A stretch of 64,000 bases of DNA from Jaapia argillacea MUCL 33604 (lineage: Eukaryota > Basidiomycota > Agaricomycetes > Jaapiales > Jaapiaceae), in the NCBI GenBank assembly GCA_000697665.1, contig KL197750.1, forward strand, positions 103,721-167,720. Direction: 5' to 3'. The notes beneath the pieces were generated by a model. That model was given only the letters and a program-made list of their open reading frames with translations, was not told the DNA's origin and made no database searches. Numbering within the stretch: position 1 is the first letter of the stretch; the number at the start of each line of letters is the position of its first letter. The translations under genes were made by a program, and so were the position numbers. Of the stretch, positions 1-11,217 are shown piece by piece.

Positions 1-143
1 GCTTCAGGTGACCTAAGAAGACTTTTCGATTAACGGACATTAATGAAGGAGTTTACCTACATTTCCCAAATGGTTTTCGAAATTTCCATGGCTCTACTTA
101 TGCTCTCCGCTGGGCGTGCAGTTTCACTACCAACCAACTGAAG

Positions 144-921
144 ATGACAGTAAGTCTTCTCAAGATTCCTCTCCTCCTCGGAGTTGCAACCATCCACCAC
201 ATCGCATTCAAACCGCCAAACAAGACTCCATCCTCCAAAGAGCTCTCCTCTTCCGGAGGGTGGGAGAGCGTGATACGCGGGCTCCTCCCTTTCCTCACTT
301 TATTCAGGGTGAGCCCAATACGTCGAGGAGCTGACCACTTTCGACTAACTGCCTTGATTGTAGAGTGTAATCTGGGTCGTAACGCTCAGTGAGGTCACCG
401 TCATCCTCGCTCAGCAATATCCATCATCGCCGATTGCACGTCAAATCATGTCGTCTCTTATCCGTCGAGAGACATCGTCTGCGTCTTCGATCACCTTGAC
501 AGAACCATTCTGCGTTGGTTTCTTGCTCGCCGTCTCTAGCGGATTGCTTCGCTATTGGTGTTTTCGCCAACTCGGACAGTTCTTCACATTCCAATTATCC
601 ATCCGCCGAGACCATCGCCTCATCACCCAAGGACCCTACTCCATAGTTCGACATCCAAGTTACACCTCAGCACTCATTTGTGCAAGTGGAGTCTACATCG
701 CTCTGCTTTCGCGAGGATCTTGGTTGAGAGAGAGTGGAGTACTGGATTATCGGATCGTTCAAGTAGCTTTGGTAGTTTGTGGGATCCTTAGGGGTGCTTC
801 ACATGTTGGTTTGGTGTTTAGGACTGTTGGAGAGGATGCGATGTTGAGAAAGAATTTTGGTACGGAGTGGGATGAGTGGGCTCGGCGTGTGCGGTATCGG
901 TTGGTTCCGGGTGTTTACTGA
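144..921 (+). CDS. ICMT-like isoprenylcysteine carboxyl methyltransferase, copy 1
   Basis: Two exons, 144-308 and 364-921 (phase-0 GT-AG intron), give 240 residues, close to the size of yeast Ste14. The family methylates the C-terminal prenylcysteine of CaaX proteins, using S-adenosylmethionine at the ER membrane. Seen here: a hydrophobic N-terminus, two further hydrophobic stretches, then the family core 'GPYSIVRHPSYTS' around residue 150, followed by a C-terminal block with 'GEDAMLRKNFG' and 'EWDEWARRV'. The Gly that usually follows RHPSYT in the sister copies is Ser here. It is the first member of the array and groups with copies 4, 5 and 6 by sequence. The family call is firm. Whether it acts on Ras-like proteins, mating pheromones or another thiol is unknown. 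Confidence 0.85.
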
Positions 922-1329
922 TAGAACTATTCGTGTGAAGGTTGTGACGGGTGAAATATTGTGTGTGATGCATAGTCGATAGCAAAAAGTAATAGCCTCA
1001 CTGTCCTCCCGGTGCTCGGACACTTGCAATGCTTCTTGGCCTTCGTCAAGCCCACGTCGAGTTTTGAACACATCGATCCAGCGTGTTCATGCCGGTCCGC
1101 TGTTGCATCTGATCATGTCTTCTTGGCCAGATCCTTCACGTTCAACTTCGTCGGAGATTGTCAGATGCATCCCCTGTTGATTAAACTTCTAGTGCCTGGA
1201 AATTATCCGCAATCCCATCTACGAACAAGGGGATATGTTCTCCCTCAGGCCCCCAGCACTCCCTTCACGGCCAGAACTGGAAATACATATAATTTGTTGA
1301 ATTCTGGGGGAATGGCGTCCATTACGATC
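922..1329. other. intergenic, ICMT copies 1 to 2
   Basis: No coding signal is visible. It must hold the 3' end of copy 1 and the promoter of copy 2; an AT-rich stretch with 'acatataat' lies about 45 bp before the copy 2 start. Confidence 0.5.
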
Positions 1330-2107
1330 ATGGCCCATCCGCCCTTGCACAAGATTCCTTTGCTCCTCATACTCGCAGCAAGCAATCATCTCTCTTTCAC
1401 CCCTCCCAATCGACCTCATCCTTCTTACGAACTCTCCGCTCCATCCCTTTGGGACAATGTGATACGATCGTTCATGAATGTAACTCACTTTTTCAAGGTA
1501 AGCATCAGCGCTACAAAAATCCCAGAAATGACGGACTAACCACGAGACGATTTAGTTCGTTGTTTGGACCGCAACTCTCGGCGAAGTAGCTGTGCTCATG
1601 GCCCAGCGTTATCCGTCCCTACCATTCACACATCCCATCATGCATTTCCTCGTCCAAAGCCAAGCATCCCCCCAGCTCAACATCGCAGGAGCATTTGGTC
1701 TTGGCTGCTCGCTGGTGTTTGCCGGAGCTTCGATTCGCTACTGGTGCTACCGCACCCTTGGACGTTTCTTCACCTTCGAATTGAACATTCGACCAGAACA
1801 TCGCCTCGTAACTTCGGGACCTTATTCAGTGGTCCGTCATCCGAGCTACAGTGGGCTGTTGCTAGGCGGTTGCGGAGTGTTTCTGTGTCTGTTTTCTCGA
1901 GGGTCGTGGTTGAGAGACTGTGGAATAATTGAGAATTTCGTTGCCCAATTAGTGCTTGCAATGTATGTACTTACCGTTGGCACTGTGTACATTGCGTTGG
2001 TGCGTAGAATCCCGGCGGAGGAGGCGATGATGAGGAAGGAGTTCGGTAAAACTTGGGATGATTGGGCGAGGCGAGTTCCGTACAAGCTACTCCCTGGGGT
2101 ATACTGA
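1330..2107 (+). CDS. ICMT-like methyltransferase, copy 2
   Basis: Exons 1330-1497 and 1556-2107, with the phase-0 intron in the same place as in the other copies, give 239 residues. The start was chosen because copies 3 and 7 begin with the same MAHPPL residues; an upstream in-frame ATG at 1312 is possible. The core 'GPYSVVRHPSYSG' and the tail 'EEAMMRKEFG' and 'VPYKLLPGVY' are intact. It groups with copies 3 and 7 (shared 'ILAxSxH' N-terminus and 'ELNIRP' before the core) rather than with its left neighbour. It is expected to be a polytopic ER membrane enzyme. Confidence 0.86.
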
Positions 2108-2306
2108 TAATATAGTCGGTATACATGTCTTCTATCTGTTGATTGGTGCGAAACTAGAGATGATTACGATGATTTTTTGACCTATGGCGAAGTTAGGTGG
2201 GATGAATTCTCGAGGACGAGTTCTAAACGAGCTGCGGCACATTTACCTCAAGCTAGATACTTCAGACAGATAGAAGTAGTTATCCGTGCCAAAAGGCACA
2301 GCTCTA

Positions 2307-2700
2307 TCAGTATACACCAGGAAACAACCTACGGCACTCGCTGAGCCCTCTCGTCCCTCTCTTCGCCAAACTTCTTCCTCAAAATCGCATGATCTGCACG
2401 AGTCCTAAATACTAAAACAAAGTGTGAGGCACACCGAAGAATCCCTTGAACGATCCGGCAATAGAGGGCTCCAGTCCATCTCAACCAGGATTCTCGCGAA
2501 GGAGACTGATATACTCCACCTACACAAGGTAAAATAACGCTAAGAATGTCGTGTCGTGAATTAGGGGCCATGGACGGGTGTGACGAGGCGATTGTCTCGT
2601 CGAATGGTCAACTGGAATGTGAAGAACTGGCCGAGCTCTCGATAACACCAATGGCGAAGCAATCCGCCTGGTATGACAAGCAAAAATCCGACGCAGAACA
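2307..2700 (-). pseudogene. decayed ICMT-like copy
   Basis: On the minus strand the second half of an ICMT-like gene can be followed in two reading frames. One frame holds a block resembling 'RHPSYT..' out of frame. The other holds 'RESWLRWTGAL', 'CRIVQ', 'LVFRTRADHAILRKKFGEE' and 'DERAQRVP', which matches copy 1 best ('YRIVQ', 'LVFRT', 'DAMLRKNFG'). Between them are a frameshift and lost sequence, and the last codons before the old stop contain an early TAG. No first exon is found. It is a dead inverted duplicate inside the array. Confidence 0.75.
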
Positions 2701-3193
2701 ACACTTGAAGGTGATCGAATTCGCACATGCTGTGTCCGAGCCTCGGCGGGTAAGATACTAAGAATAGTCACAGTACTTTCAGCATGCAATCAGATAATAG
2801 CCTAAGGTCAAGATAGTTGATGAATAGTGGTCTTCGAGACGTGATCATGATTGTCCTACCCTCCATAAAGTGACAAAAGGAATGAGAAGTGGAGAGCTCA
2901 TGAAAGTCATGAAAGCCTGAGGACAGGCACGGTCAGTTTGAACGCGATGTCGCGGGCCGGGTAATGACGGGCCGCCACTCTAAGGCTGAGATGGTTTCAA
3001 AGCGTCCGAGTGGACAACTATTTTGAACCTTTCGACAATCTTTCGTCACGTAGACCACTCTTTCGCCCTTCCACACCAGGCTCCTGCCTACATCGCACGA
3101 TATCTCTCCGCTCGTGAACCTCTCCTCGAGGTCCCGACGCGACATCTCAGCCTCAATCGAGATACCCATTCACGGTTGATTTGGGTCACTGGC
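2701..3193. other. intergenic before ICMT copy 3
   Basis: No gene recognised. The left edge is the lost 5' part of the relic. The right side is the promoter of copy 3. Confidence 0.45.
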
Positions 3194-4000
3194 ATGGCCC
3201 ATCCCCCTTTGCTCAAGATTCCCCTACTCCTTATACTCGCAGCAAGCCACCACCTCTCATTCACCCCTCCGAAAGAACTTCCCAACAATCGCAATCTCCC
3301 CTCTCCACCCATTGCGGACAATGAGCCCACCAGTGATAAAAGGTCACGACCGCCCTGGATAATGAATCCGGCTCTCTTCTTCTTCAAGGTAACCACTAGC
3401 GTTACGCAAATTCCATGAATCACGACCTAACCAAAGGATGCTTAGACTGTTATTTGGGCCGCAGCTCTCGGAGAGGCAACTGTACTCATCTCTCAGCGTT
3501 ATCCTTCCCTACCCTTCACACATCAAATTATGCGTCTTCTCGTCCAAAGCCAAGATTCCTCACCCCAACTCACAGTCCCACTCGACTTTCTTCTTGGCTT
3601 CATGCTTGGAGTTGCAGGCGCCTCGATACGCTACTCCTGCTATCGTGCCCTTGGGCATTTCTTCACTTTCAACTTGAAGGTCCAAAACAAGCAGCGCCTC
3701 ATAACGTGGGGACCTTATTCGGTGGTCCGTCATCCGAGCTACACAGGAGCACTGTTATGTGGTGGTGGTGTGTTTCTGTGTTTGTTTTCTCGAGGGTCGT
3801 GGGTGAGAGAATGTGGAATTTTGGAGAATCAGGCTGCTCGATTGGTGCTTTCTGCTTATGTACTGTCCGTCAGCATTGTGTACATTATGTTGTTGTGTAG
3901 GGCCCCTGGGGAGGACGAAATGATGAGGAAGGAGTTTGGGAAGGAATGGGATGAATGGGCGAGGCGAGTTCCGTACAGACTGATTCCTGGACTATTCTGA
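3194..4000 (+). CDS. ICMT-like methyltransferase, copy 3
   Basis: Exons 3194-3388 and 3446-4000, phase-0 intron, 249 residues. The first exon is nine codons longer than in sister copies 2 and 7: a polar insertion (about residues 28-50, with 'NEPTSDKRSRPPW') between the first hydrophobic segment and the conserved intron. The core 'GPYSVVRHPSYTG' and the C-terminal 'GEDEMMRKEFG' and 'EWDEWARRVPYRL' are intact. It sits in the array in the same direction as its neighbours. The insertion falls in a poorly conserved loop, so the protein is probably functional. Confidence 0.84.
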
Positions 4001-4751
4001 TGCTTGATGTTGCGAGTACAATTGACAGCTGAGACGAAACTGGAGGAGTTTCTGTTCTTTCGTACCAGTTACTGTCCGCGTATGTTCCTCCCAGGACAAC
4101 TCTCCTTACAAACATCTTGTGCTAATCGTGCGACCCAGTGCGATCCCACTCGCCTCATCGCCACCCAATGGACCCACACCTATTACTTGTGATGTACCTT
4201 CTCCCGAGGACAATTCCTCATGGACACAAAATACACGATTTACCCTTGCCACAATGTCATATCTGATTCTCTATATTTGGACGTCGAGCCGACCCTTATC
4301 TTCTAATCTCTACGTTTTTGCCTGACATGCTGTGGAATCTTATGCGGCGGCTTCTTCCAGCAGCCCAGACGGTTGCCATTTCTTCGGAACTTCACTTAAA
4401 ATCGCTCAGTGGGATGGGTGAGTTGGTTTATACATTCACATACCACATCGTACTACACTACTGTTTGAGGTTTCCCTTCCAGAAGCAACTCCCCCGACAC
4501 TCTTTCTCGCATTGCTCGGAATTTCTCTTGGATATTTCCCCCATAGTTTCTCCTTTTCCTATCGCTTTTGCCGTTGCCGGACAGCTCTCAGCCCTCAATC
4601 AATAGTTGTCCTTGTGACTGATAATTTACCCAACTTTAGAACGAATCACTCCTGCCCAACGGGCCAGCTCCGCGGCCGAAATCCGCCTGCCAATCCTCGG
4701 GGCTACACACTTATATATGGTTTTCATCGGGTATTGTTCCATCAAATTACT
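4001..4751. other. intergenic, ICMT copies 3 to 4
   Basis: No gene seen. A TATATA element at 4712-4717 lies about 40 bp upstream of the copy 4 start. A similar TATATA lies about 40 bp before copies 6 and 7. Confidence 0.5.
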
Positions 4752-5538
4752 ATGTCTTTACCGCCCCTACTCAAGATACCCTTGCTCCTTGGAGTTGCAT
4801 GGACATACCAAATTTCATCTACACCTCCTAATAGACCTCCACCATCTTCTAAGGCCCCCGCCCCTTCCGGGTCGAATATTTTGTTGCGTTGGCTGGAACC
4901 CTTGCTCGGGATATCCATTGTGAGTGTTGCTGAAGTTATAGACCATTCACAGAACCACGACTAACGGGGCAGCACGTCAGGGTATCACATGGATCGTAGC
5001 TCTCAGCGAGATAGCCGTCATCTTGGCTCAACATAGTCCATCATCACCTATAACATCTGGAATTTTGGGTGTTCTCATCCCTAGAGAAACGGCACCCACG
5101 CTTCCAATCGCCCTCGCTGTACCTTTCACCCTCGGGTCCCTACTTGCGATATCAGGCGGGGTGCTTCGCTATTGGTGCTACCAAACCCTTGGACGTTTCT
5201 TCACTTTCAAAATGAGGATTCAAAGAGACCATCGCCTAATCACCCAAGGTCCATATTCCTTTGTCCGACATCCTAGTTACACCGGGTCATTGCTGTGCTT
5301 TATCGGGGTGTCGATTTGCATGATTTCCCGTGGGTCATGGTTAAGAGAGAGCGGAGTTGCTGAGTATCGGGTCGTACAAATAGTGATTGCGCTGAATATG
5401 GCCTTCCTGGCACTCGTCGGTGCTGGGTTGACTTTTAGGACTTATGCGGAGGACGCGATGATGAGAAAGGAGTTTGGAAAAGAATGGGATGAATGGGCAC
5501 GGCGAGTTTCATATCGGGTGCTTCCTGGAGTCTTTTGA
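4752..5538 (+). CDS. ICMT-like methyltransferase, copy 4
   Basis: Exons 4752-4919 and 4981-5538, phase-0 intron, 241 residues. The N-terminus 'LLKIPLLLGVAWTY' is shared with copies 5 and 6. The core 'GPYSFVRHPSYTG', then 'RGSWLRESGVAEY', and the C-terminal 'AEDAMMRKEFG' and 'EWDEWARRVSYRV' are all present. It follows copy 3 in the same direction, but its sequence group is that of copies 1, 5 and 6, so the array order is mixed rather than a simple run of the newest duplicates. Function as for copy 1. Confidence 0.86.
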
Positions 5539-7484
5539 TGGACGCTAGGCAGTTGGATGGACAGAGGAGAGGATGCTGAGGTCCGAGAGTAGGGTTCTCA
5601 TTCTAGGTCGACGTATTTTCGTCCCAAAGCATTCGGTTCATCGCCCTCCACACCACGGATTTGTCACAATCCAGCATCCCAGTGTTATTCCTTGTCCCGA
5701 GCTCAGCCTCACATCCCGATGGGTTAATGCAACGCTCTGATAAAATAAATATGACCCCTTGAATCGAGCAAACGACAGACAGAAAGATTAGAATGTGCGG
5801 ACCACTGGCGGTCGACCCACTTTCCTCGCCCACTGCCACAGAGGAGGTCGCAGAGAAAGCGCTCCGATGAAGCTCGGATGTCGAACCATGGAGTAGTGGC
5901 CGTGAGTGATTTGGCGAGAGCTTTATTGAGTGGCCATCTGAAGGTGATCAGAGTCGCTGAAGTTGCGAACAACCTCTTGAATCATCCGACTCACCGTCCA
6001 CAAAGGGAGGATATGTCCACGTACCAACCTCCTGAAGTGGAGAGCTTATGAAAGGATGGAGTCACGGTTTGTGGTTCGAAGGCGATGCGGTGGATAACTG
6101 CAGCTCCGAGGAGGGAGGCATTCCCGCACCTTGAGTAGATCTAGAGTCATCATCTTCAGCAGGCACGAGACTCACTGATAGTATGTAGAATCGCCAGTTG
6201 GAAAGGAGACGAGTTATTCACAATGACAGTGAATCGAGAGAGAGAACCTTCAGCTATCCACAGAAAGCCGTGCAGCAATCATTGGGGACATATTGACAAA
6301 AAAGTGGTGTCGGAGGATTCGATGGATCCTACTCGACTTGGGCAAGCCTGACGTGATACGATGATAGAGCTGCGTGATCGGGTTGGTGATATGTAGCATA
6401 TCTACGGTGGGTGGCTGGGGGTAAATATGAAAGCTGCAGTTTTTTTTGGCGTGGGACGTCGACGTCGACGTCGAAGACAAAGTTCTAAACTGTTCATGAA
6501 CACGCGTGAACGCGTTCACGACGCGGTCACCGAAGCCTCTCAAACCCTCACCTTCTTGCAATCGACACATTCATCCACAATCACTCAGTGTCTGTCTGGC
6601 TACGGTATCTATCTACGCGTAGCTTACTAGTTACTTGGAAGCACTAGTACTGGGCACTCATTCCACCGACGACTTGAGTTTTTTCAAGTCACCAAAGTGC
6701 ATTCTCAGTGGCAGCTGGCTCCTGCAAGCATCTCTCTATCATGGATCCGCGCAATGTGTGCTTCACGTTGGCATCGAGAAAAAGCCTTGGGACACCAGTT
6801 AAGCGGAAGGACTTCAGGGCCAGATTTGGGAACTTGAAAGCTTTGTGGACGTCTACTATACAGGCAAGTCCCCTTCCTTTGTCTCTCATGTTTCGAATTC
6901 TGCTTCCCAAGGCTGCTCCCATCGCAACAAATTGGCGACGAATGCGCAATCGGCGGTTTCGCTTGTAACATTCAATATCATCCGTGCTTCCATCCTCTAT
7001 TGCTGGACACCAATCAGGAAGTTGTGCCAGACAAGCTCTGGACGTTCTGAACTCTCACCACCCGTTGAACGGCAATCCTGCTACCCAATTCCCATCGCCT
7101 TCCATCCGCTGTATTCTCCTGCTAAACGTCAAGTCAACGGGAGAGCACAAGGAAGGAAATTCGGTAGCCGGTAGGGTTAGTGCGAACCACCCTTCCGTAC
7201 AAGTTCGCGCACCGCTTCATGCCAGTTCACCGCTTCCAGGCTGACGCAACTCCACACTTGGAATGTCTCTACGATATGGTCGTCTGGTTGCCCCATTCCT
7301 GATGCCGTCACACTTAAGCTCTCAATTCCTCACCCAGCAGACGCCCGCCCGACCTGGCGAGCCACTCGAATTCAGTATGGAGCACTCCTAGCCAGCACTG
7401 GTGTCCGAAACGTGCCTTCCGGGGACTCGGGGCCGAAGAGGTACATATTGTTTTCATTCAGACAGAGTTTTCATCCAATCCACC
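5539..7484. other. gene-free stretch inside the ICMT array
   Basis: Almost 2 kb with no supported gene. Short open frames at 6.7-7.2 kb have no recognisable domain and no conserved splice pattern. The only structured feature is the palindrome cluster near 6.46-6.52 kb, listed separately. The right end is the copy 5 promoter. Confidence 0.5.
6455..6519. repeat. cluster of perfect palindromes
   Basis: 6455-6472 is an 18-bp perfect palindrome made of three GACGTC units. 6506-6519 is a 14-bp perfect palindrome centred on AACGCGTT. An ACGCGT hexamer lies at 6502-6507, overlapping the second palindrome. ACGCGT is the known MBF/MCB binding hexamer of fungi; whether it is used here is unknown. Confidence 0.6.
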
Positions 7485-8251
7485 ATGCCTTCTGCACCCC
7501 TACTCAAGGTACTCCTGCTCCTCGGAACTGCATGGACGTACCACGTCACATTTACACCCCCGAACATTGCGTCTCCATCTGAGCTCACCACCCCTTCCGG
7601 ATGGGAGGGTTTTTTATGCTGGTCGATACCCTTTCTCGTGCTCTCCAGGGTAAGTGTCACCGAAGTTTTGGGCCATTCACGATTGACTAGGTATCACATT
7701 GACAGGGTATCCCGTGGATCGTAGCCCTTGGGGAGACCGCTGTCATCTTGGCTCAGCACAATTCCTCATCACCGATGGCATCTCGAGTTTTGAAGATTCT
7801 CGTCCACAGAGAAACGTCAATCTCCCTAACCGCGCCTTTCGTATCTGGATTCCTGATAGCAATGTCGGGCGGGTTGCTCCGTTGCTGGTGTTACCGCACT
7901 CTCGGCCGGTTCTTCACGTTTCAGCTCAGCATTCGCAGAGACCATCGCCTAGTCACCCATGGACCATACTCCTTCGTCCGGCACCCTAGCTACACTGGAG
8001 GATTGCTGTGTACAAGCGGGGTGTGGATTTGTATGTTTTCTCGAGGGTCGTGGTTGAGAGAGAGTGGAGTGGCTGAGTATCAGGTCGTGCAGATAGTGAT
8101 CGTATTATACACGGCTGTTCTAAGCCTCCTCTACGTCGCAGTCATTCCCAGGATGTGCGCGGAGGACGTGATGATGAGGAAGGAGTTTGGAAAAGTTTGG
8201 GACGACTGGGCACTGCGAGTTCCCTACCGAGTGCTTCCCGGAATCTACTGA
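7485..8251 (+). CDS. ICMT-like methyltransferase, copy 5
   Basis: Exons 7485-7649 and 7706-8251, phase-0 intron, 236 residues. The acceptor at 7705 was preferred over an upstream 'ctag' because it restores the conserved 'GIPWIVALGE' start of exon 2. The core 'GPYSFVRHPSYTG' and tail 'AEDVMMRKEFG' are intact. The W-rich block reads 'VWDDWALRVPYRV', a small departure from the usual WARRV. It belongs to the copy 1/4/5/6 group and lies tail to tail with copy 6. Confidence 0.85.
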
Positions 8252-8384
8252 TTGAGATTTGGCTGGCTGGATGTAGGCGACGATGTTGATGGAACCGTGA
8301 AGTGGACGAAATAGAGCGGTGATAGAGAGGCGCACTTTGAGTACCAGCCATGTCCATTTTTTGGAGACGATCCCAGAAGGTTTT

Positions 8385-8430
8385 GAACCATCGTGATGCA
8401 AGAGCTCACCTTAACATCCTGAGGAGTGTT
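8385..8430. repeat. short direct repeat, unit A
   Basis: About 45 bp ending in 'aacatcctgaggagt' recurs at 9904-9948 in the same orientation with a few changes. The pair flanks ICMT copy 6. It may be a leftover of array duplication. Confidence 0.5.
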
Positions 8431-8634
8431 GACCCATATTATTCAAGCCATATATCGTGTCATCAATGGAGACTTCCCAAGTAACTGCAAGGGAACAGCG
8501 AAGAAGGGGGAGCCTCATAATACAGGCGCTGCGTCCGAAAAATAAATCTGCAATGACACATGTACATATCACCACGAATGTTATCCGACATCACCATCCA
8601 CCCAGACAACCAGCTGGCTAACTTCCAGCTCCCA

Positions 8635-9413
8635 TCAGTAGATTCCAGTAAACAGTCGATAGGGCACCCGTTGCGCCCATTCGTCCCATTCTTTTCCAAA
8701 CTCCTTCCTAAGCATTGCATCCTCCGCAGAGATTCTCAGAACCATTCCACCACATATGAGACCAAGAAGGAGTATATTGAGCGCGATCACCAATTGTACC
8801 ACCAGATATTCGGCAACTCCACTCTCTCTCAACCACGACCCTCGAGAAAGCAAAGAAATCCACACGCCGCTGCTACACAGCATTGCTCCGGTGTAACTAG
8901 GGTGTCGGACAAAGGAGTAGGGTCCCTTGGTGATAAGGCGATGGTCTCGGCGAATGCCCATCTGGAAAGTGAAGAAACGTCCCAGGGTGTTGTAGCACCA
9001 GGAACGGAGCAACCCGCCTGAGATTGCAAGTAAGGTCCCAAAAATGAAAGGCGCAGTGAGGCCGATTGGGATGGCGGATGCTCTTTCTCTCCGAACGAGA
9101 AGTTCCAAAATTCGAGCTGCAGTTGATGATGATGGATTATGCTGAGCCAAGACAACGACGGTTTCGCCGAGGGCTGCGATCCACGGGATGACCTGATATG
9201 CGTCACGTTTCATAGCAAATGGTTCGCAACTACAATGAGACTTACCCTGGAGAACATGGCGAAGGCTACGCACCCGCGTAGGAAACGCTCACGTAAAGAA
9301 GGTGCAGAGAGTTCAGAAACAGAGGGAGGAGGGCTAGGGGGTGTAGCTGAGATGTGGTACGTCCATGCAACTAGAAAGACCAAGGGTATCTTGATAAAGG
9401 GCGGAGACGGCAT
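8635..9413 (-). CDS. ICMT-like methyltransferase, copy 6
   Basis: The only intact array member on the minus strand. Exons 9246-9413 and 8635-9192 (GT-AG, phase 0) give 241 residues. The first exon encodes 'FIKIPLVFLVAWTYHI', as in copies 4 and 5. The core 'GPYSFVRHPSYTG', 'RGSWLRESGVAEY' and the tail 'AEDAMLRKEFG' and 'EWDEWAQRVPYRL' are complete. It converges with copy 5. A TATATA element lies about 40 bp upstream of the start (around 9455-9460). Its inverted orientation suggests a separate duplication or an inversion. Confidence 0.86.
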
Positions 9414-10025
9414 GAAGGATTGGATAAAACACTACTAGACGAGAATCATATACAGTATATACCTGTCGGAGAAAATATCGGATCCATCGGCATCAATCTC
9501 ACTGACTGGACAGTAGACACAAATCTGCGGGGTTGTTTAATAAGGGTCGACAAAGGGTCGAAGACTCGAAGTACGTAGATAAGTCCGAAGACACGCTTCT
9601 GATCAGAGTCCATAGGGAAACTGTGGGATTGCTATGGGGCCTTGCGGAACGAGGCGTAGGAATCACATGGAGTGATGGCTGGAACAAGTGTGGAAGTATC
9701 CCACATGTGTTGTGGTAGAGGGGTCCCGAGCATGAGTGATGGAGGCAGGAAGACAAACAGAATTCGTCATCCATAAGGTCCATGTCCATGATTCATGAAT
9801 TGACAGGAATTGCAAGCTTCCAAATCCAACTCTCGAAAAGCTCGAACTCACCCTTGGCTTTCAGTACAAGCTACTCAGCCTGAGGGAGGCATAACAAGAC
9901 TCGAATCATCGTGACACACGAGCTCACCCGAACATCCTGAGGAGTTACTGTGATGCGTTGAGAAAGAACATCTGAGCCATTAATCGAGCCTACCACAAAT
10001 ACAAAAAATAGAACGCGCAAACTAA
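9414..10025. other. intergenic, ICMT array to MPDU1-like gene
   Basis: Promoter of copy 6 at the left, 3' flank of the next gene at the right. It contains unit B of the short direct repeat (9904-9948). No gene seen. Confidence 0.45.
9904..9948. repeat. short direct repeat, unit B
   Basis: Second copy of the repeat at 8385-8430, sharing 'gagctcacc' and 'aacatcctgaggagt'. Confidence 0.5.
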
Positions 10026-11135
10026 TCAATCCACTTTTCTCGCCCACTTCCTCCCAGACGGTTGCGGAGAAGCATATCTCGGAGGAGGCGAAACTGGAGG
10101 AACGACAATATCCACTTGCTCCTTCTGCTTCCCCTTCTCGCTCGCGACCGGCACGTGAGGGGGAACATGGTGGTGCCCATGAAGATGTCCTTTCTCCTCA
10201 TTCTCCACCTTTCCCCAATACATCCACAACTGCGCCCCCAAAACGCAATTCAACAACAGAGCCAAGGCAAAACCCGCCGTGACGATGATATCCCCCACTT
10301 CAGTCGCGGTAGTAAACAACCTCGCCAAACATCCCGCAATTTGGGAGATGACGGCGAAAGCTGAGAGTTGGCCTGTAGATTGTGCGCGGTTGTTCTGAAT
10401 TATTTGGGGTAGCTTTGAGAATAAGGAAAGAGGGAGTGTGGCGACTTGGCATAAGGCCAACGTGTCTTTGGGGAGGAGGTATAGAGCGAAACCTGATGCG
10501 ACCATTGCGACGGCTGCGCCAGCTACCTGGGCGGGTTTGTTGGTTTGTCTCCGGGAGGGTTGGTAGAAGACTATAAGGAGGGTGATTATGGCGTTCTGGA
10601 TTGTGAGGAAGAGGTTTTCGCCGTAGGTGGAGAAGGGGAAGTCGTTTCGTTGGGAGTATACGAGAGTTATCGCGTAGGAGAGGGTTTCGAGGACATAAGC
10701 AGGGAGGGAGAGGCCTCTAGCAGACTTCGCTGAGAGAACTGAAAGAGGTGGGGACTGTCAGCGGTGGGATGGTGGTGGGTGGCGTGGGCGGTACGTACTG
10801 AGGAGCAATTGAGGGACTTTCATAATAGAGCCTCCGACTACTATCCCTAGGCCAAGACCCTTTGATAAGGAGTATTTCAGACATTCGACGTCTTCGATAT
10901 TGAGGTTCTCCACAAGTGATGTGTAGCATTTCTATGCGGCGCTTTAGCCATTGCTCCACGAAACTTCGATGATAACTGGCCGACTTACCTGTCCGACAAT
11001 CGAAACACCCAAATCCTTGATAAACCAAGGTAGATTACGGGTAATAGCAGTCATAATGTTAGTCCTTTGAGCGTTGACCTCGACGGTGAGCACAGCAGAA
11101 TACGCGTTCGTCGCGTTGATCGTGAACGGTGGCAT
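10026..11135 (-). CDS. MPDU1-like PQ-loop membrane protein
   Basis: Exons 10989-11135, 10799-10931 and 10026-10738 give 330 residues. It resembles mannose-P-dolichol utilization defect 1 protein, an ER multi-span protein needed for use of dolichol-phosphate-linked sugars in glycosylation. Seen: the first PQ motif 'KVPQLLLILSAKSARGLSL' across the exon 2/3 junction, then 'RNDFPFSTYGENLFL', the second PQ motif 'SKLPQIIQNNRAQSTGQLS', and 'GCLARLFTTATEVGD', all as in MPDU1. The C-terminal tail, about 60 residues, is polar and His/Pro-rich and is longer than in animals (the human protein has about 247 residues). The donor at 10798 was chosen because it rebuilds the PQ repeat. It is divergent with eIF3e. 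Confidence 0.88.
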
Positions 11136-11217
11136 CCACGCCTATAACGGAAATTCCCGAAACCTTGCGTCGAAATTTCTTTGCCCTCATCTCTCATCTC
11201 CCTGACCCAAAAAAATC
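11136..11217. promoter_or_regulatory. 82-bp bidirectional promoter
   Basis: Only 82 bp separate the start codons of the MPDU1-like gene (minus) and eIF3e (plus), so both 5' leaders and the promoter must fit here or overlap the genes. No TATA box is seen. Confidence 0.6.

Noticed and set aside
1012-1539. 175-codon plus-strand frame
   Set aside because: Runs through the promoter and first exon of ICMT copy 2; only the part from 1330 is coding by comparison with the other copies.
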